Origin: Verrucomicrobiales bacterium
Lineage (GTDB): Bacteria > Verrucomicrobiota > Verrucomicrobiia > Limisphaerales > UBA9464
Reading direction: 5' to 3'
DNA: 38,901 bases
Assembly (NCBI GenBank): GCA_027489875.1
Contig: JAIXZE010000275.1
Span: 1 to 38,901 of the forward strand
The position numbers were made by a program, and so were the translations under genes. Below, in pieces: positions 23,789 to 34,300 of this stretch. Positions within the stretch are counted from its first letter, which is position 1; each line of letters opens with the position of its first letter. The notes under the pieces were generated by a model that was given only the letters and a program-made list of their open reading frames with translations, was not told the origin of the DNA and ran no database searches.

Positions 23789-24808
23789 TCATCGGTGGAG
23801 CACTTCGGTGGACCATTCCTGATTGTCCAGGTACCAGCGGACGGTCTTGCGGATGCCGGTCTCGAAGGTGTGCGCGGGACGCCATCCGAGATCCCGTTCG
23901 ATCCTGGAGGCATCGATGGCGTAGCGGCGGTCGTGTCCGGGGCGATCCTTCACGTAGGTGATGAGCTTCCGTGAGTTGCCTCCAAGCTCCGGCTTCATCT
24001 CGTCGACGAGGTCGCAGAGGAGCTCGACGATGCGGATGTTGGGCCATTCGTTGTGGCCGCCGACATTATAGGTTTCGCCGGACACGCCCCGTGTGAGGAC
24101 CTGCCACAGGGCTCCGGCGTGGTCCTCGACAAAGAGCCAATCGCGGACGTTGAGTCCGTCGCCATAGACCGGGATGGGTTGTCTCGCGAGGATCTTGTGG
24201 ATGACGACGGGGATGAGTTTCTCCGGGAACTGGAACGGTCCGTAGTTGTTGGAGCAGTTCGTCACCACGGTGGGCATTCCATAGGTGTGGTGGTAGGCCC
24301 GCACGAGCATGTCGCTGGAGGCCTTGGATGCGGAGTAGGGGGAGTTGGGGGCGTACGGTGTCGTTTCGAGGAAGTATCCGGTGGCGCCCAGGGATCCGTA
24401 GACCTCGTCCGTGCTGACATGATGGAAGCGCACCGGGCGTTGCGGGGTGCCGGGCGACAGCCATTGGGAGCGGCAGGCCTCGAGAAGGTTGAAGGTCCCA
24501 ACGATGTTGGTGGTGATGAAGTCGGCAGGACCGCTGATGGAACGGTCGACGTGGGATTCGGCAGCGAGGTGGAGGACGTGGGTGATGTCGTGCTGTTTGA
24601 CGACGCGAACGACTTCGGACTGGTCGCGGAGGTCGACCTTCTCGAAGCGATAGCGGGGATCGGATTCAAGCCCGCGGACATTGGCGGGGTGGCCGGCATA
24701 GGTGAGGCAGTCGAGATTGATGAGCGTCCGGATCTCGGACTGGCCAACCAATTGTCGGAGGAGGTTTGAGCCGATGAAGCCACAACCGCCAGTGACGAGA
24801 AGGTTCAT
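23789..24808 (-). CDS. rmlB: dTDP-glucose 4,6-dehydratase
   Basis: 339 residues. It converts dTDP-glucose to dTDP-4-keto-6-deoxyglucose, the second step of rhamnose activation. NAD-binding TGGCGFIGSNLLRQL lies at 6-20. LDCLTYAGHPANV (32-44), AAESHVDRSI (82-91) and the active site STDEVYG (132-138) with the Asp-Glu pair are diagnostic, as is Tyr158-x3-Lys162 (YSASK). NCSNNYGPFQFPEKLIP and KDRPGHDRRYAID follow as in RmlB. ATG 24808 gives the family's usual length; the preceding residues are shadow sequence. It follows the epimerase-reductase gene by 53 bases. The repeat unit with the GxxExxY gene begins right after its stop. Confidence 0.95.
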   Translation of the reverse strand: MNLLVTGGCGFIGSNLLRQLVGQSEIRTLINLDCLTYAGHPANVRGLESDPRYRFEKVDLRDQSEVVRVVKQHDITHVLHLAAESHVDRSISGPADFITTNIVGTFNLLEACRSQWLSPGTPQRPVRFHHVSTDEVYGSLGATGYFLETTPYAPNSPYSASKASSDMLVRAYHHTYGMPTVVTNCSNNYGPFQFPEKLIPVVIHKILARQPIPVYGDGLNVRDWLFVEDHAGALWQVLTRGVSGETYNVGGHNEWPNIRIVELLCDLVDEMKPELGGNSRKLITYVKDRPGHDRRYAIDASRIERDLGWRPAHTFETGIRKTVRWYLDNQEWSTEVLHR

Positions 24809-24861
24809 GATGTGGGAATGTATCTGGGTTGGCTTTCGGGGTGAAACGAGCGGAGTGGTGG

Positions 24862-25830
24862 CTAGGCTGGGATCCAGTCGGCCAGGCTGTGCTCGAGGGC
24901 TTCGGTGACGGACCGGATTTGGATGCCGGCGCGAAGGAGTTTGCCTGGATCCATGACGCAATTGGACCGTGGTGTGCGCGCTGCCTGACGGTAGAATTCA
25001 GCGTCGTCCGCCCAAAACTGGAAATCGCGGTTGGGATCGATGGTCTTTCGCAGCAGGTCGACGACTTCGGCGGTGCTGACAAAGCTGGGATTCGTGACGT
25101 TATAGGTGCCCCACGGAATTCCCTTTTCCCAGCAGTCTACGCAGGCGCGTACGAAGTCGCCGCGATGGCTGATGGAGTTGAAGTTGTCGTAAACCTTGGG
25201 ATAGGTCCGCAGCTTGGAAAGGTAGTTGCGTGGGTTGTCCAGGTTGTCGAAGGGAATGCGCAGGCGCCAGATGTACCCTTGGCCGGCATGTGCGATCGCT
25301 TCTTCGCCGAGGGCCTTCGTCCCGCTATAGAAGCTGCACGGACCGTCCCGGAAGCTGAAGTTCGGGGTGTCCTCTTCCGTAAACCCGATCACTTGGTCCC
25401 GGTGCTGGCGCACCCATTCCCGGATCGATGGCCTCGTGAGGTCCTTGAGTGTGACGACGGTCCCGTCCTCCTGTCGGAGTCTGGCTCCGGAAAAGATGCA
25501 ACCGGAGGACACGTGCCCCCATGGAATCCCGAGTGCAGCGCAGGCCTGGGAAACGGTTTGCGGGAGCATGACGTTGCCGAGGAGGGTTCCGGCGCGATCG
25601 GCCTCGCAGGCATCGACATTGGGCTTTCCGGTATAACCTGCCGCGTTGAAGACGAAGGCGGGTTTGATCTCGCGGAGTGCAGCGATGACAGCATCAAACG
25701 CGGTGAGGTTGAGTTCACGGCTCCGGGGAGCCACGATTTCATGGCCTCGGGCCCCGAGTTCGCAAAGGAACTGGGAACCGACATAGCCATTGGATCCAAG
25801 CAGTAGGACTCGATGGGGGGTGAGACTCAC
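24862..25830 (-). CDS. NRS/ER-like 3,5-epimerase / 4-reductase for NDP-4-keto-6-deoxyglucose
   Basis: 322 residues, SDR fold. The NAD(P) loop is LLGSNGYVGSQ (10-20). Several blocks resemble plant NRS/ER (UER1) rather than RmlD: NAAGYTGKPNVDACE (62-76), SSGCIFSG (108-115), GFTEEDTPNFSF (149-160), YSGTK (Tyr168, Lys172), DNLDNPRNYLSK (195-206), YNVTNPSFVS and PRSNCVMD (287-294). In the plant enzyme a Cys in GCIF and a Lys in the N-x-x-x-K segment serve the epimerase step, as I recall. Cys111 and Lys206 occupy those places. No rmlC or rmlD is in the locus, so this protein may do both steps after RmlB. A loop at about 120-148 is longer than in plants. GTG is the start codon. Confidence 0.8.
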   Translation of the reverse strand: MSLTPHRVLLLGSNGYVGSQFLCELGARGHEIVAPRSRELNLTAFDAVIAALREIKPAFVFNAAGYTGKPNVDACEADRAGTLLGNVMLPQTVSQACAALGIPWGHVSSGCIFSGARLRQEDGTVVTLKDLTRPSIREWVRQHRDQVIGFTEEDTPNFSFRDGPCSFYSGTKALGEEAIAHAGQGYIWRLRIPFDNLDNPRNYLSKLRTYPKVYDNFNSISHRGDFVRACVDCWEKGIPWGTYNVTNPSFVSTAEVVDLLRKTIDPNRDFQFWADDAEFYRQAARTPRSNCVMDPGKLLRAGIQIRSVTEALEHSLADWIPA

Positions 25831-25898
25831 GCGGCGATGGAATGCGGGTTTGGTTCGAGGTGCCTTGGGCGGTAGATCGAGGAACTGGAAGGTGTGGA

Positions 25899-26771
25899 TC
25901 AGCTCCGTCCGGCCTCATCGAGGACGGACTCCAGATAGGCTCGGTACTCGCATCGGGGAAGGCGGCCGACGAGTTCGCGGAACGCCTCGAGGCCGATGAA
26001 TCCCCGGCGGAAGGCCGCTTCCTCGGGGCATCCCACCTTGATGCCCTGGCGACGCTCGATGGTCTGGACATAGGCGCTGGCTTCATGGAGGGAGGTACTG
26101 GTGCCCGCGTCCAGCCACGCGAAGCCGCGCGCGAGGCGGTGGACATGAAGGGTGCCGCGGCGGAGGTACTCGACGTTGACGTCCGTGATTTCCAATTCCC
26201 CGCGGGCGCTGGGTTTGAGGTCGCGGGCGATGGCCACGATTTCGTTGTCGTAGAGGTAGAGGCCTGGGACCGCGTAGTTGCTGCGGGGTTGCTTCGGCTT
26301 TTCCTCGATGGAAAGTGCGCGGCCGTGGGCATCGAATTCCACCACGCCATAACGTTCGGGATCCTGGACGTGGTAGCCGAAGATCGTGGCTCCACCGCGG
26401 AAGTCCGCGAAGGCCCGGGCAAAGACATCGCCTCCGTAGAAGACGTTGTCGCCGAGGATCAGCGCCACGGGATCGCTGCCGATGAACGAAGCGGCGATGC
26501 GGAACGCCTGAGCGATGCCCTCGGGTTTTGCCTGTTCGCGGTAATCGAATCGGAGTCCCCACTGGGAACCATCGCCGAAAAGCTGTTGGAAGCGAGGCAG
26601 GTCCTGAGGTGTGGAAATCAGGCAGATTTCGCGCACGCCACCCTCGATCAGCGTGGTGAGCGGATAGTACACCATGGGCTTGTCGTAGACAGGCTGGAGC
26701 TGTTTTGAAGCCACCAGCGTGAGGGGGTAAAGCCGGGACCCGGCGCCACCGGCGAGTAGGATGCCTTTCAT
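25899..26771 (-). CDS. rmlA: Glucose-1-phosphate thymidylyltransferase
   Basis: 290 residues. It makes dTDP-glucose from dTTP and glucose-1-phosphate. The nucleotide-binding start is GILLAGGAGSRLYPLT (3-18), followed by SKQLQPVYDKPMVYYPL. Further marks are EQAKPEGIAQAF, LILGDNVFYG (104-113), YGVVEFD, IEEKPKQPRSNYAVPGLYLY (core EEKPKQPRSN), the ELEITDVN segment and GFAWLDAGT, all as in RmlA/RffH. Length matches (about 290). It begins 4 bases after the regulator's stop, so regulator and rmlA are surely co-transcribed. Its product feeds RmlB, two genes on. Confidence 0.96.
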   Translation of the reverse strand: MKGILLAGGAGSRLYPLTLVASKQLQPVYDKPMVYYPLTTLIEGGVREICLISTPQDLPRFQQLFGDGSQWGLRFDYREQAKPEGIAQAFRIAASFIGSDPVALILGDNVFYGGDVFARAFADFRGGATIFGYHVQDPERYGVVEFDAHGRALSIEEKPKQPRSNYAVPGLYLYDNEIVAIARDLKPSARGELEITDVNVEYLRRGTLHVHRLARGFAWLDAGTSTSLHEASAYVQTIERRQGIKVGCPEEAAFRRGFIGLEAFRELVGRLPRCEYRAYLESVLDEAGRS

Positions 26772-26775
26772 GGGG

Positions 26776-27261
26776 TTAGAGGAGCTTTTCGGCGAGTGGC
26801 AGCAGCTTTTGGATGCGGGACTGAAGTCGTGTGAGTGATTCGAGGCGTTCCTTGCACACGGCGTAGTCCGTGGCTTCGAGGCTGCCGGACTTGAGGTCTG
26901 CGTCGAGCAATTCCTGAAGGACGGCCAGCTTTCGCTTGGAGGCGTCGAGTTTCGGGCGGAAGAACCCGAGGTAATTGGCGCGGAGAAGTTCGCCGAGGTC
27001 GGCCTGGACCTCGTAATAGTCCTTGCGGTCGCCAGGTTTCCAGACCTGACGGATGGCGTGCCAACCGAGGAGTTGCCGTGTGCCGGTGGAGACGCTGGCC
27101 TTGCTGATTTCGAGCGCCTCGGCGATTTCGTCGAGGGAGAGGGCCTGGGTGGAGAGGTAGAGGAGGCCGAAGATCTGGCCGCTGGATCTGGGGAGGCCGA
27201 GGCGTTGGCAGAGGCGGGCGGTGACTTCGACCATTTCCATCCGTGAGCGTGGGAGCGGCAT
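26776..27261 (-). CDS. GbsR/MarR-family transcriptional regulator, first gene of the polysaccharide operon
   Basis: 161 residues from ATG 27261; ATG 27240 (seven residues shorter) is possible. A winged helix-turn-helix is clear. GQIFGLLYLSTQALSLDEIAEAL (core LSLDEIAEALEISKASVSTG at 41-60) gives the recognition helix, and RQVWKPGDRKDYYEV (71-85) forms the wing, with the G-x-RKDYYE pattern typical of GbsR-like proteins. The C-terminal third (about 104-160) is a charged amphipathic coiled coil likely to dimerise. Placed first in a run of about twenty minus-strand genes, it probably controls the locus. A perfect inverted repeat 126 bases upstream of its start (27387-27414) is the natural candidate operator. 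The ligand is unknown. Confidence 0.85.
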   Translation of the reverse strand: MPLPRSRMEMVEVTARLCQRLGLPRSSGQIFGLLYLSTQALSLDEIAEALEISKASVSTGTRQLLGWHAIRQVWKPGDRKDYYEVQADLGELLRANYLGFFRPKLDASKRKLAVLQELLDADLKSGSLEATDYAVCKERLESLTRLQSRIQKLLPLAEKLL

Positions 27262-27386
27262 GGGTGGAGAGGGGGCGGGAGGGGTGAGGTCTGGGCCGCG
27301 GACAGTTATTGGAGCGGACTGGGAAGGGCACACTTCGTGCCGGTCAGTTCGCCGGGGCGGACCTACGGAAAAGAACCGGATGTTCC

Positions 27387-27414
27387 AGTTCGTTCAATTT
27401 ACACTGAACGAACT
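27387..27414. promoter_or_regulatory. Perfect inverted repeat, candidate operator for the GbsR/MarR-type regulator
   Basis: AGTTCGTTCA (27387-27396) and TGAACGAACT (27405-27414) are exact reverse complements separated by eight bases (ATTTACAC). The site lies in the 352-base gap between the divergent regulator and peroxiredoxin genes. It is much more AT-rich than its surroundings. On the minus strand the spacer reads GTGTAAAT, so a -10-like TAAATT overlaps the right side. Size and symmetry suit a dimeric winged-helix protein. The rest of the gap (27262-27386, 27415-27613) shows nothing I can name. Confidence 0.6.
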
Positions 27415-27613
27415 AGACGGTTTTGGCATGGGAGGCAAGTGTGGAGGCCGCAAGCTTGAAGGAGATCCGGACGGATGTCTGGATCCAAGGATGACACGTC
27501 GCCAACGCCGTGGGGGCGTGGCTGGAGATCGAGGTGTTGCCGGTGGCGGGGTGAGTCTGCCTCCGCACCGAGTGTGGGGTTGCTGATTCTTGCGGTGGGA
27601 GCACTCTGGGGCG

Positions 27614-28123
27614 ATGAAAGCACTGATGGCATCGTTGTTGTTGAGCCTCTTTCCATTCCTCGCCGGCGCAGCCGACAAGTTGGCGGTGGGCGCGGCCGTC
27701 CCCGCGATCACCTGCAGGGACCAGGACGGCCAGGCCGTTGATCTGGCGAAGGTGGGATCCAAGGGGTACCTGCTGGTCTACTTCTATCCCAAGGCCAGCA
27801 CGCCGGGCTGCACCAAGCAGGGATGTTCCTTGCGTGACAGTTGGTCGGATCTGCAGAAGGCCGGAGTCCAAGTGCTTGGTGTGAGCACAGATGGAGAGGC
27901 CAGTCAGAAGAAGTTCAAGGACGAGCAGAAGTTCCCCTTCCCGTTGTTGGCGGATCAGGAGAAGAAGGTCGTCGAGGCCTTCGGGGTGAAGAATGCGATC
28001 GGGATGGCGAGCCGTTCGGCCTTCCTGTTCAAGGATGGCAAGTGTGTCTGGGTGGATCCCAAGGGGTCGACCTCGGATCAGGCGGAGCAGGTGCTCGCGT
28101 ATCTGAAGTCGGCGGCGAAGTGA
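27614..28123 (+). CDS. Secreted peroxiredoxin (BCP/AhpC-TSA type)
   Basis: 169 residues from ATG 27614. Residues 1-20 form a signal peptide (MKALMASLLLSLFPFLAGAA), so the enzyme works outside the cytoplasm. It reduces peroxides through Cys66 in the STPGCTKQGC motif. Cys71 five residues later is the resolving cysteine position of BCP-type enzymes. Further family marks are YFYPKAST (56-63), GVSTDGEASQKKF and FPLLADQEKKVVEAFGV (core FPLLADQE). A TTG upstream at 27590 would only lengthen the signal peptide. It is transcribed away from the regulator gene and is followed by hairpin repeats at 28145-28218. Its link to the polysaccharide locus is positional only. Confidence 0.92.
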   Translation: MKALMASLLLSLFPFLAGAADKLAVGAAVPAITCRDQDGQAVDLAKVGSKGYLLVYFYPKASTPGCTKQGCSLRDSWSDLQKAGVQVLGVSTDGEASQKKFKDEQKFPFPLLADQEKKVVEAFGVKNAIGMASRSAFLFKDGKCVWVDPKGSTSDQAEQVLAYLKSAAK

Positions 28124-28144
28124 GGGGGTAGATTCAAGTTTGAA

Positions 28145-28218
28145 GGCGGGAACCCGCCGCGTGGGGGCACGCGGCCTGCAGCGGAGGGGGTTGTGGAGGC
28201 GGGATGCCCTCACCCGGC
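28145..28218. repeat. REP-like hairpin cluster between the peroxiredoxin and the giant gene
   Basis: A TTCAAGTTTGAAGG lead-in (28134-28147) is followed by GGCGGG/CCCGCC (28145-28158). Then comes GCCGCGTG-GGGG-CACGCGGC (28156-28175), a perfect 8-bp stem. A degraded copy lies at 28199-28218. Same family as 4559-4578 and 38611-38754. It could terminate the peroxiredoxin transcript, though no T-tract is seen. Confidence 0.65.
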
Positions 28219-28342
28219 GGATTGGCAAAGCGTGGCTCCCGTCCCCGGGCCCGCTGTGGTGGAGGCAGCTTAAACTTCCCGCCCCATTCCTGACGCGGGT
28301 TCGCCAAAGTGCACGAATCCTGCTACATTCTGGACATTCCGC

Positions 28343-31300
28343 ATGTCCAAGTATTTCCCACGTCTGGGGTGGCCTGTCGCGCTTGTCACCTTGTTGCTGA
28401 CCCTTTGGCTGCCCGACGCCCGTGCGGGGAGCATCCTCCGCGAGGTTTACACCGGTATCGGTGGGAGCTCCCTCTCCGATCTCACGAACAATCCGGCTTT
28501 CCCGAACAGTCCTTCCTTCAGTGGACTGATCACCGACCTGTTCGAGACGCCGGTTGATTCGGATGAGAACTACGGGCAGCGGATCCGGGCGACCTTCGTG
28601 GCCCCGGTCAGCGGCAATTACCGCTTCTGGATTGCCAGCGATGACGCCTCCACCCTGTTCCTGAGCACGGATGACCGGCCCGCCAATCGTCGCCAGATCG
28701 CCGCTGTCACGGGTTGGACCAGCTCCCGCCAATGGGAGGCGAGCGCCGAGCAACGCAGCGAACTCATTCCGCTCGTCTCCGGCCAGACCTATTACATCGA
28801 GGCACTCCACAAGGAAGGCGGCGGCGGGGACAACCTTGCTGTCCGGTGGCTGCGACCCGATGGCCGCGACGAGGCGCCGATCCCGCTCGAGCATTTCACG
28901 GCGTGGGGCCTTGTGCCGCAGCCGCCTCGGCTGTCGCGGAACCCGGTGTCCACCAATGTGGTCGAGGGTGGATTCGCCACGTTCTCTGCGGATTGGGACA
29001 ATGTCGGGCTCACCCAGCTGCAGTGGCGGCGCAATGGCGTCAACCTGCCGGGTCAGACCGGAAAGATACTGGAGATAGGGCCCGTCACCCTGGCGGACAA
29101 CGGTGCCCGCTATCGTGCGTTCCTGACCAACGCCCTCGGCACGGCGCTGTCGTCGGAAGCCATCCTCACCGTCACCGCGGACACGGTCGCGCCCCGATTC
29201 CTGCAGGCGTACAACGACAGCCCGAACACCATCACCCTTGAGTTCAGCGAGGCTGTGAACCTGCCCAGCGGTCCGCTGACGACCGCCTTCCAGATTACGC
29301 CAGCGCTGACCATCAGCAGTGCCGTCGCCGGGGACCTGCCAAACCGTGTTCGACTGACCGTTCCCACCCTCGTTTCCGGCACCCAGTATACCGTCCGCGT
29401 GACCGGCATCACCGACCGCGCCGCTGCCGCGAATCCGGTGACCCCGGGATCGACGGCCTCGTTCGTCGCCTCCGAACTTGCCCCGGCGAGCCTGGGCTCC
29501 GATGGCGTCGCCGGCTCGGTCCTGCGCGGTGGACCCGGAGAATTCGATGTGTCCGCCACCGGCGGTGACATCAATGGGACCTCCGACACCGCCGCCTTTG
29601 CCTGGCAGACGCTCAACGGCAATTTCGACCTCCACGTCCGTGTCGCTGACTTTGCCCTCACCGATCCGTACGCCGTCGCCGGCCTGATGGCGCGGGTGGG
29701 ACGGACGGCCAACGGGATCTTTGCGGGAACCTTTGCCTCGTCCTCGCGGCCGGGCGTCCTGTTTGAATCCCGTAACGCCGCCGGGGGCGAAGCAACCTAC
29801 GGATCCATCCGCGGCGGGTTTCCGATCAATAACCCGCACACGTGGTTGCGCCTGCGCCGGGTGGGCAACGAACTGGCGGGATTCGCATCGCTGGACGGCG
29901 TGCGCTGGACGCAGCTCGGCACGATGACGGCTTCGCTTCCCGCGCAGTTGTCGGTCGGGCTCGCGGTTGCGGGTCGGGACGCCACCCGGACAGCGACGGC
30001 GAGATTCCGGGAGTATGGCCCGAGCACCAGCACGACGGTCGCCACCTTCACACCCACCCGCGAAGGTCTCGGGGTCACCAGCCGGCGCACCCGCATGGTG
30101 ATCAGTGAAATCCACTATGACACGGTGCCCACCGGGGCAGGTTCGGCTTCCGAGTTCATCGAGATCTTCAACGCGGGCGATGTCTTCGAAGACCTTTCCG
30201 GGTGGACCCTGCGTGGTGGGGCGACGTTCCAGTTCCCGGCCGGGTTTCGGCTGGGTGCCGGGGAGTTTGTGGTGGTGGCCGCGGATCCTGCCGCATTGCG
30301 CGCCACGGGCGTGTCGGGCCAGATCGTCGGACCGTTCGTCGGGACGCTCAGCAATGGTGGGGATGTCGTGGAACTGCGCGACGAACTTGGAGCCCAAAAG
30401 CTGCTCGTGGAATTTGGCGACAACACGCCCTGGCCTGTGGCTGCGGCCGGCACCGGTCACTCGCTGGTCCTCATCAACCCCAGCTACGGCGAGGCCGATC
30501 CGCGTGCCTATGCTGCGAGCGCGTTCCGCGGCGGCAGTCCAGGCAATGTCGATCCCATCGTGGCCGACCCCGCCGATGGCGTCGTGCTGAACGAACTTCT
30601 CGCCCACACCGACCTTCCCCTTCTCGATTTCATCGAGCTCCACAACCGCACCCGTGTCGAGGTCAACCTCGCGGGTTGTGTCCTGACCGACGACTTCAGC
30701 ACCAACCGCTACCGCTTCCCTGCCGGAACGGTCCTTGCGCCGCGCGGATTCCTCGCCGTGGACGAGACGCAGCTTGGGTTCCGCCTGAGTTCCGCCGGCG
30801 AAACCGTGTACCTCATCAGCGCCGACGGCCGCCGCATCCTTGATGTGATCCGGATGGGTGGGCAGGAGAATGGAATCTCCTCCGGTCGGTCGCCGGATGG
30901 AGCCCCGGAATGGCGTCGGCTGGAATCCCGAACGCCGGGTGCCGCCAACAGGGCGTGGCGGGTCGAGGAGGTCGTCCTCAACGAACTCTATTACCATCCG
31001 ATAACGCAGGACGACGACGACGAGTTCATCGAACTCCACAACCGGTCCGGTGCCGCCGTGAACCTCGCGGGCTGGCGTTTCGAGGACGGGGTGGACTTCA
31101 CGTTCCCCTCGGGTGCGTCGATTCCCGCGGGTGGATTTGTCGTGGTCGGGGCCAACCGCGCCCGGCTCCTTGCCAACCATCCCGGCCTTGATCCCGCCAG
31201 CGTGTTTGGTGACTGGTCGGGCACCCTTTCCAACGGGGGTGAACGTGTCGCGCTCTCGAAGCCCGACACCATCCGCTCGACCAACGAAGTGGGCGAGGTG

Positions 31301-34300
31301 ACCACCTCCACGATCCGCATCGTCGTCTCCGAAGTGACCTATGCGGACGGTGGACGCTGGGGCAAGTGGGCGGACGGTGGTGGCTCGTCGCTCGAACTCA
31401 TTGATCCCCGGGCGGACCCGTTGCGTGCGTCCAGCTGGGCGGACTCCGACGAATCCTCCAAGTCCACGTGGGAGCTGTTCACGATCACCGACACGCTGCG
31501 CTTCGGATCGCAGGTTCCGGACCGCCTGCATCTCGGTATGCTCGACGCCGGCGAATGCCTCATCGATGAGGTCCAGGTGCTCGCACCCAACAACCTCTCG
31601 CTCCTGGCCAATGGCGGATTCGAGACCGGTGCCGGCACGGCCGCCACGGGCTGGTCCTTCCTCGGCCATCATTCCGGGTCCCGTGTGCAGACCATCGGAG
31701 CCTTCGCTGGGACGCGCGCCCTGCGTCTCATTGCTCCTGGCGATCTCGACGCGGGGCGGAACTGCATCAGCGCCCCGGTCAACCCCGGCCTCAACAACGA
31801 CTTGGTCGGCACCATCCGCGCCCGCGCCCGCTGGATTGCCGGGTGGCCCGAGGTCCTGTTCCGCCTTCGCGGTGGTGGTCTGGAAATGACGGCCCGCCTT
31901 CCCGTTCCCAAGAACCTTGGAACCCCGGGTCGCGAGAACAGCCGACGTGTTCCCAACGCCGGCCCTGCGATCTTCGCGGTGACCCATTCCCCGGCGGTGC
32001 CCAACGCCAGCCAACCTGTCGTGGTTTCCGCCCGCGTCTCGGATCCCGACGGCGTCAGCTCGGTCAGCCTGCGCACGCGCGTGGGACATATCGGGGCCTT
32101 CAGCACCACGGTCATGCGCGATGATGGCACGGGCGGCGATCTGGTTGCGGGCGACGGCACTTTCTCGGCCACGATCACGGGCCGGACCGCAGGCACACTG
32201 GTGCAGTTCTTCGTTCTGGCCTTCGACAATGCCGGCACCGCCATCTCCGCGCAGTTTCCTTCGGGCAATGTCTTCGCAGGCCTGCCTGCGGTCACCGAAG
32301 CCAACATCCGCTGGGGTGATCCCGTGCCGTACGGCAGCTTCGAACACGTCCACTCGTGGACGACCCCGACCGTGGATGACGCCCTCAACAGCGACGGCCT
32401 CAACAACACGTATCGCGATGGCACGCTGGTTCACGGCAACCTCCGCGTGATCTACAACGCCGGCATCCGCCGCAAGGGCAGTCCGTTCACCGGTCAGGCG
32501 GACTTCACCATGACCGTGCCTTCGGACGACCTCCTGCTCGGAGCCAGCGACCGCGTCTACGCCCTCACTGGAAATGGCGGCGAGGAAAGCACCCGGATGC
32601 GGAACCAGATCGCCAACTGGTTCACCCGTGGTCTCCGGCTGCCCTACCTCAACACCAGCTACGTCCGCTTCTATCGCAACGGCAGCCCTCACGGTGCCGT
32701 CGACGAGGACCTCGAACAGCCCAACAACGACTACGCCGAAGGCTGGTTCCCCGACGGTCCCGATGGCGACCTCCACAAGGTCGCGTTCTGGTTCGAGTTC
32801 CGCGAGGACGGCGGCTTTGATGTCGTTGGTGCCGACCTCGGCAACTACCGGAATCCGAACGGCCAGTTCAACCTCTCCCGCTACCGCTGGAACTGGCAGC
32901 CGCGTCCGAATGGGACCACCGCGAACGACTTCACCAACTTCTTCGCCCTCATCACCGCTGCGAACAGCCGTACGACCAACTACCAGGCCAACCTCCTGAA
33001 CGTCGCCGACATCGAGCAATGGATGCGCATGTTCGTCCTCGATGGCTGCCTTGGGAACTGGGACACGTGGGGTGCCGGCAACAGCCAGAACAAGTACATC
33101 TATTACCAGCCCGGCGGCCGATGGAACATCCTTCCCTGGGACATGGACTGGGTGCTCGGCGCGGGCGACGGCACGAACCGACGACTCTTCGACGGCCAGG
33201 ATGGCAACGTGAACTTCATGTTCAACTGGCCTGCCTTCCGACGCATGGCATGGCGCGCCTACCGCGACGCCGTCGACGGACCGTTCCAACCCTCCAACTA
33301 CCTCCCACAATTCAACGCCCGCAGCAGCGCCCTGGCGTTCAACCGAATCGACGGCACGAGCCCACCCCAAGCCATCATCGCGTACCTCGAAGGCCGTCGG
33401 GATTTCATCCGGCAACAGCTCCAGGCCGCCGACACCGCCGCCTTCGCGATCACCAGCAACAATGGCGCGAACTTCACCTCCGCCTCACCGACCGCCACCA
33501 TCGAAGGCACCTCGCCCTTCGCCGCCGTCGAGATCCGCGCCAACGGCCTCACCGTTCCCATCGAATGGTTGGATGTCCTCCGTTTCCGCGTCCGCGTTCC
33601 GCTCACCGCTGCCGTGAACCCGATCACGATCACCGGTGTCGACCGCCACGGCAACGCCATCGCTGGCCTTACTGATTCCGTGACCGTGACGTACAACGGG
33701 GCCTTCCAGAAGCCCGAGGACTTCGTCGTGATCAACGAGATCAACTACAACGCGCTCGCGTCCGGCGCTTCCTTCATCGAGCTGTTCAACCGCTCCACCA
33801 CCACCTCCTTCGACCTCTCCGGATTCCGCATCAACGGTCTCGGCTACACCTTCCCCGCCGGGTCGGTCCTCACTCCTGCCACCTTCTGGGTGCTCGCCCG
33901 CGACCGTGCCGCCTTCAGCCTGGCCTACGGCGCGGGTGTCATCGTCTTCGATGAATTCCCAGGCTCCCTCGACAACGGCGGTGAGCGCATCGCGCTCGTC
34001 CGGCCCGTCGGGAACACCGAGCAGGTCATCTCCGATGTCCGCTACGACAACAACCTTCCGTGGCCGACGCAGGCCGACGGCTTCGGGCCTTCCCTGCAAC
34101 TGATCGATGCCACGCGTGGTTCATGGCGCGTTGCCAACTGGGCCGCCACCGCGACCAATGCCGCCAACGCCTTCACCCCTGGACGCGCGAACTCCGGCAC
34201 CCAGGCCCTCGCCGCATTCCCCACGGTCTGGATCAACGAGGTGCTGCCCAACAACCCTTCCGGCCCTCGCGACAACGCTGGCGATCGCGATCCCTACGTC

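Noticed and set aside
27413..33415. A 2000-residue open frame antisense to the giant gene
   Set aside because: Its composition is that of a shadow of a GC-rich gene: no domains, no signal, rich in Arg/Gly/Val/Glu, and it runs across the peroxiredoxin gene as well. Strong third-position G/C bias removes stop codons on the other strand.
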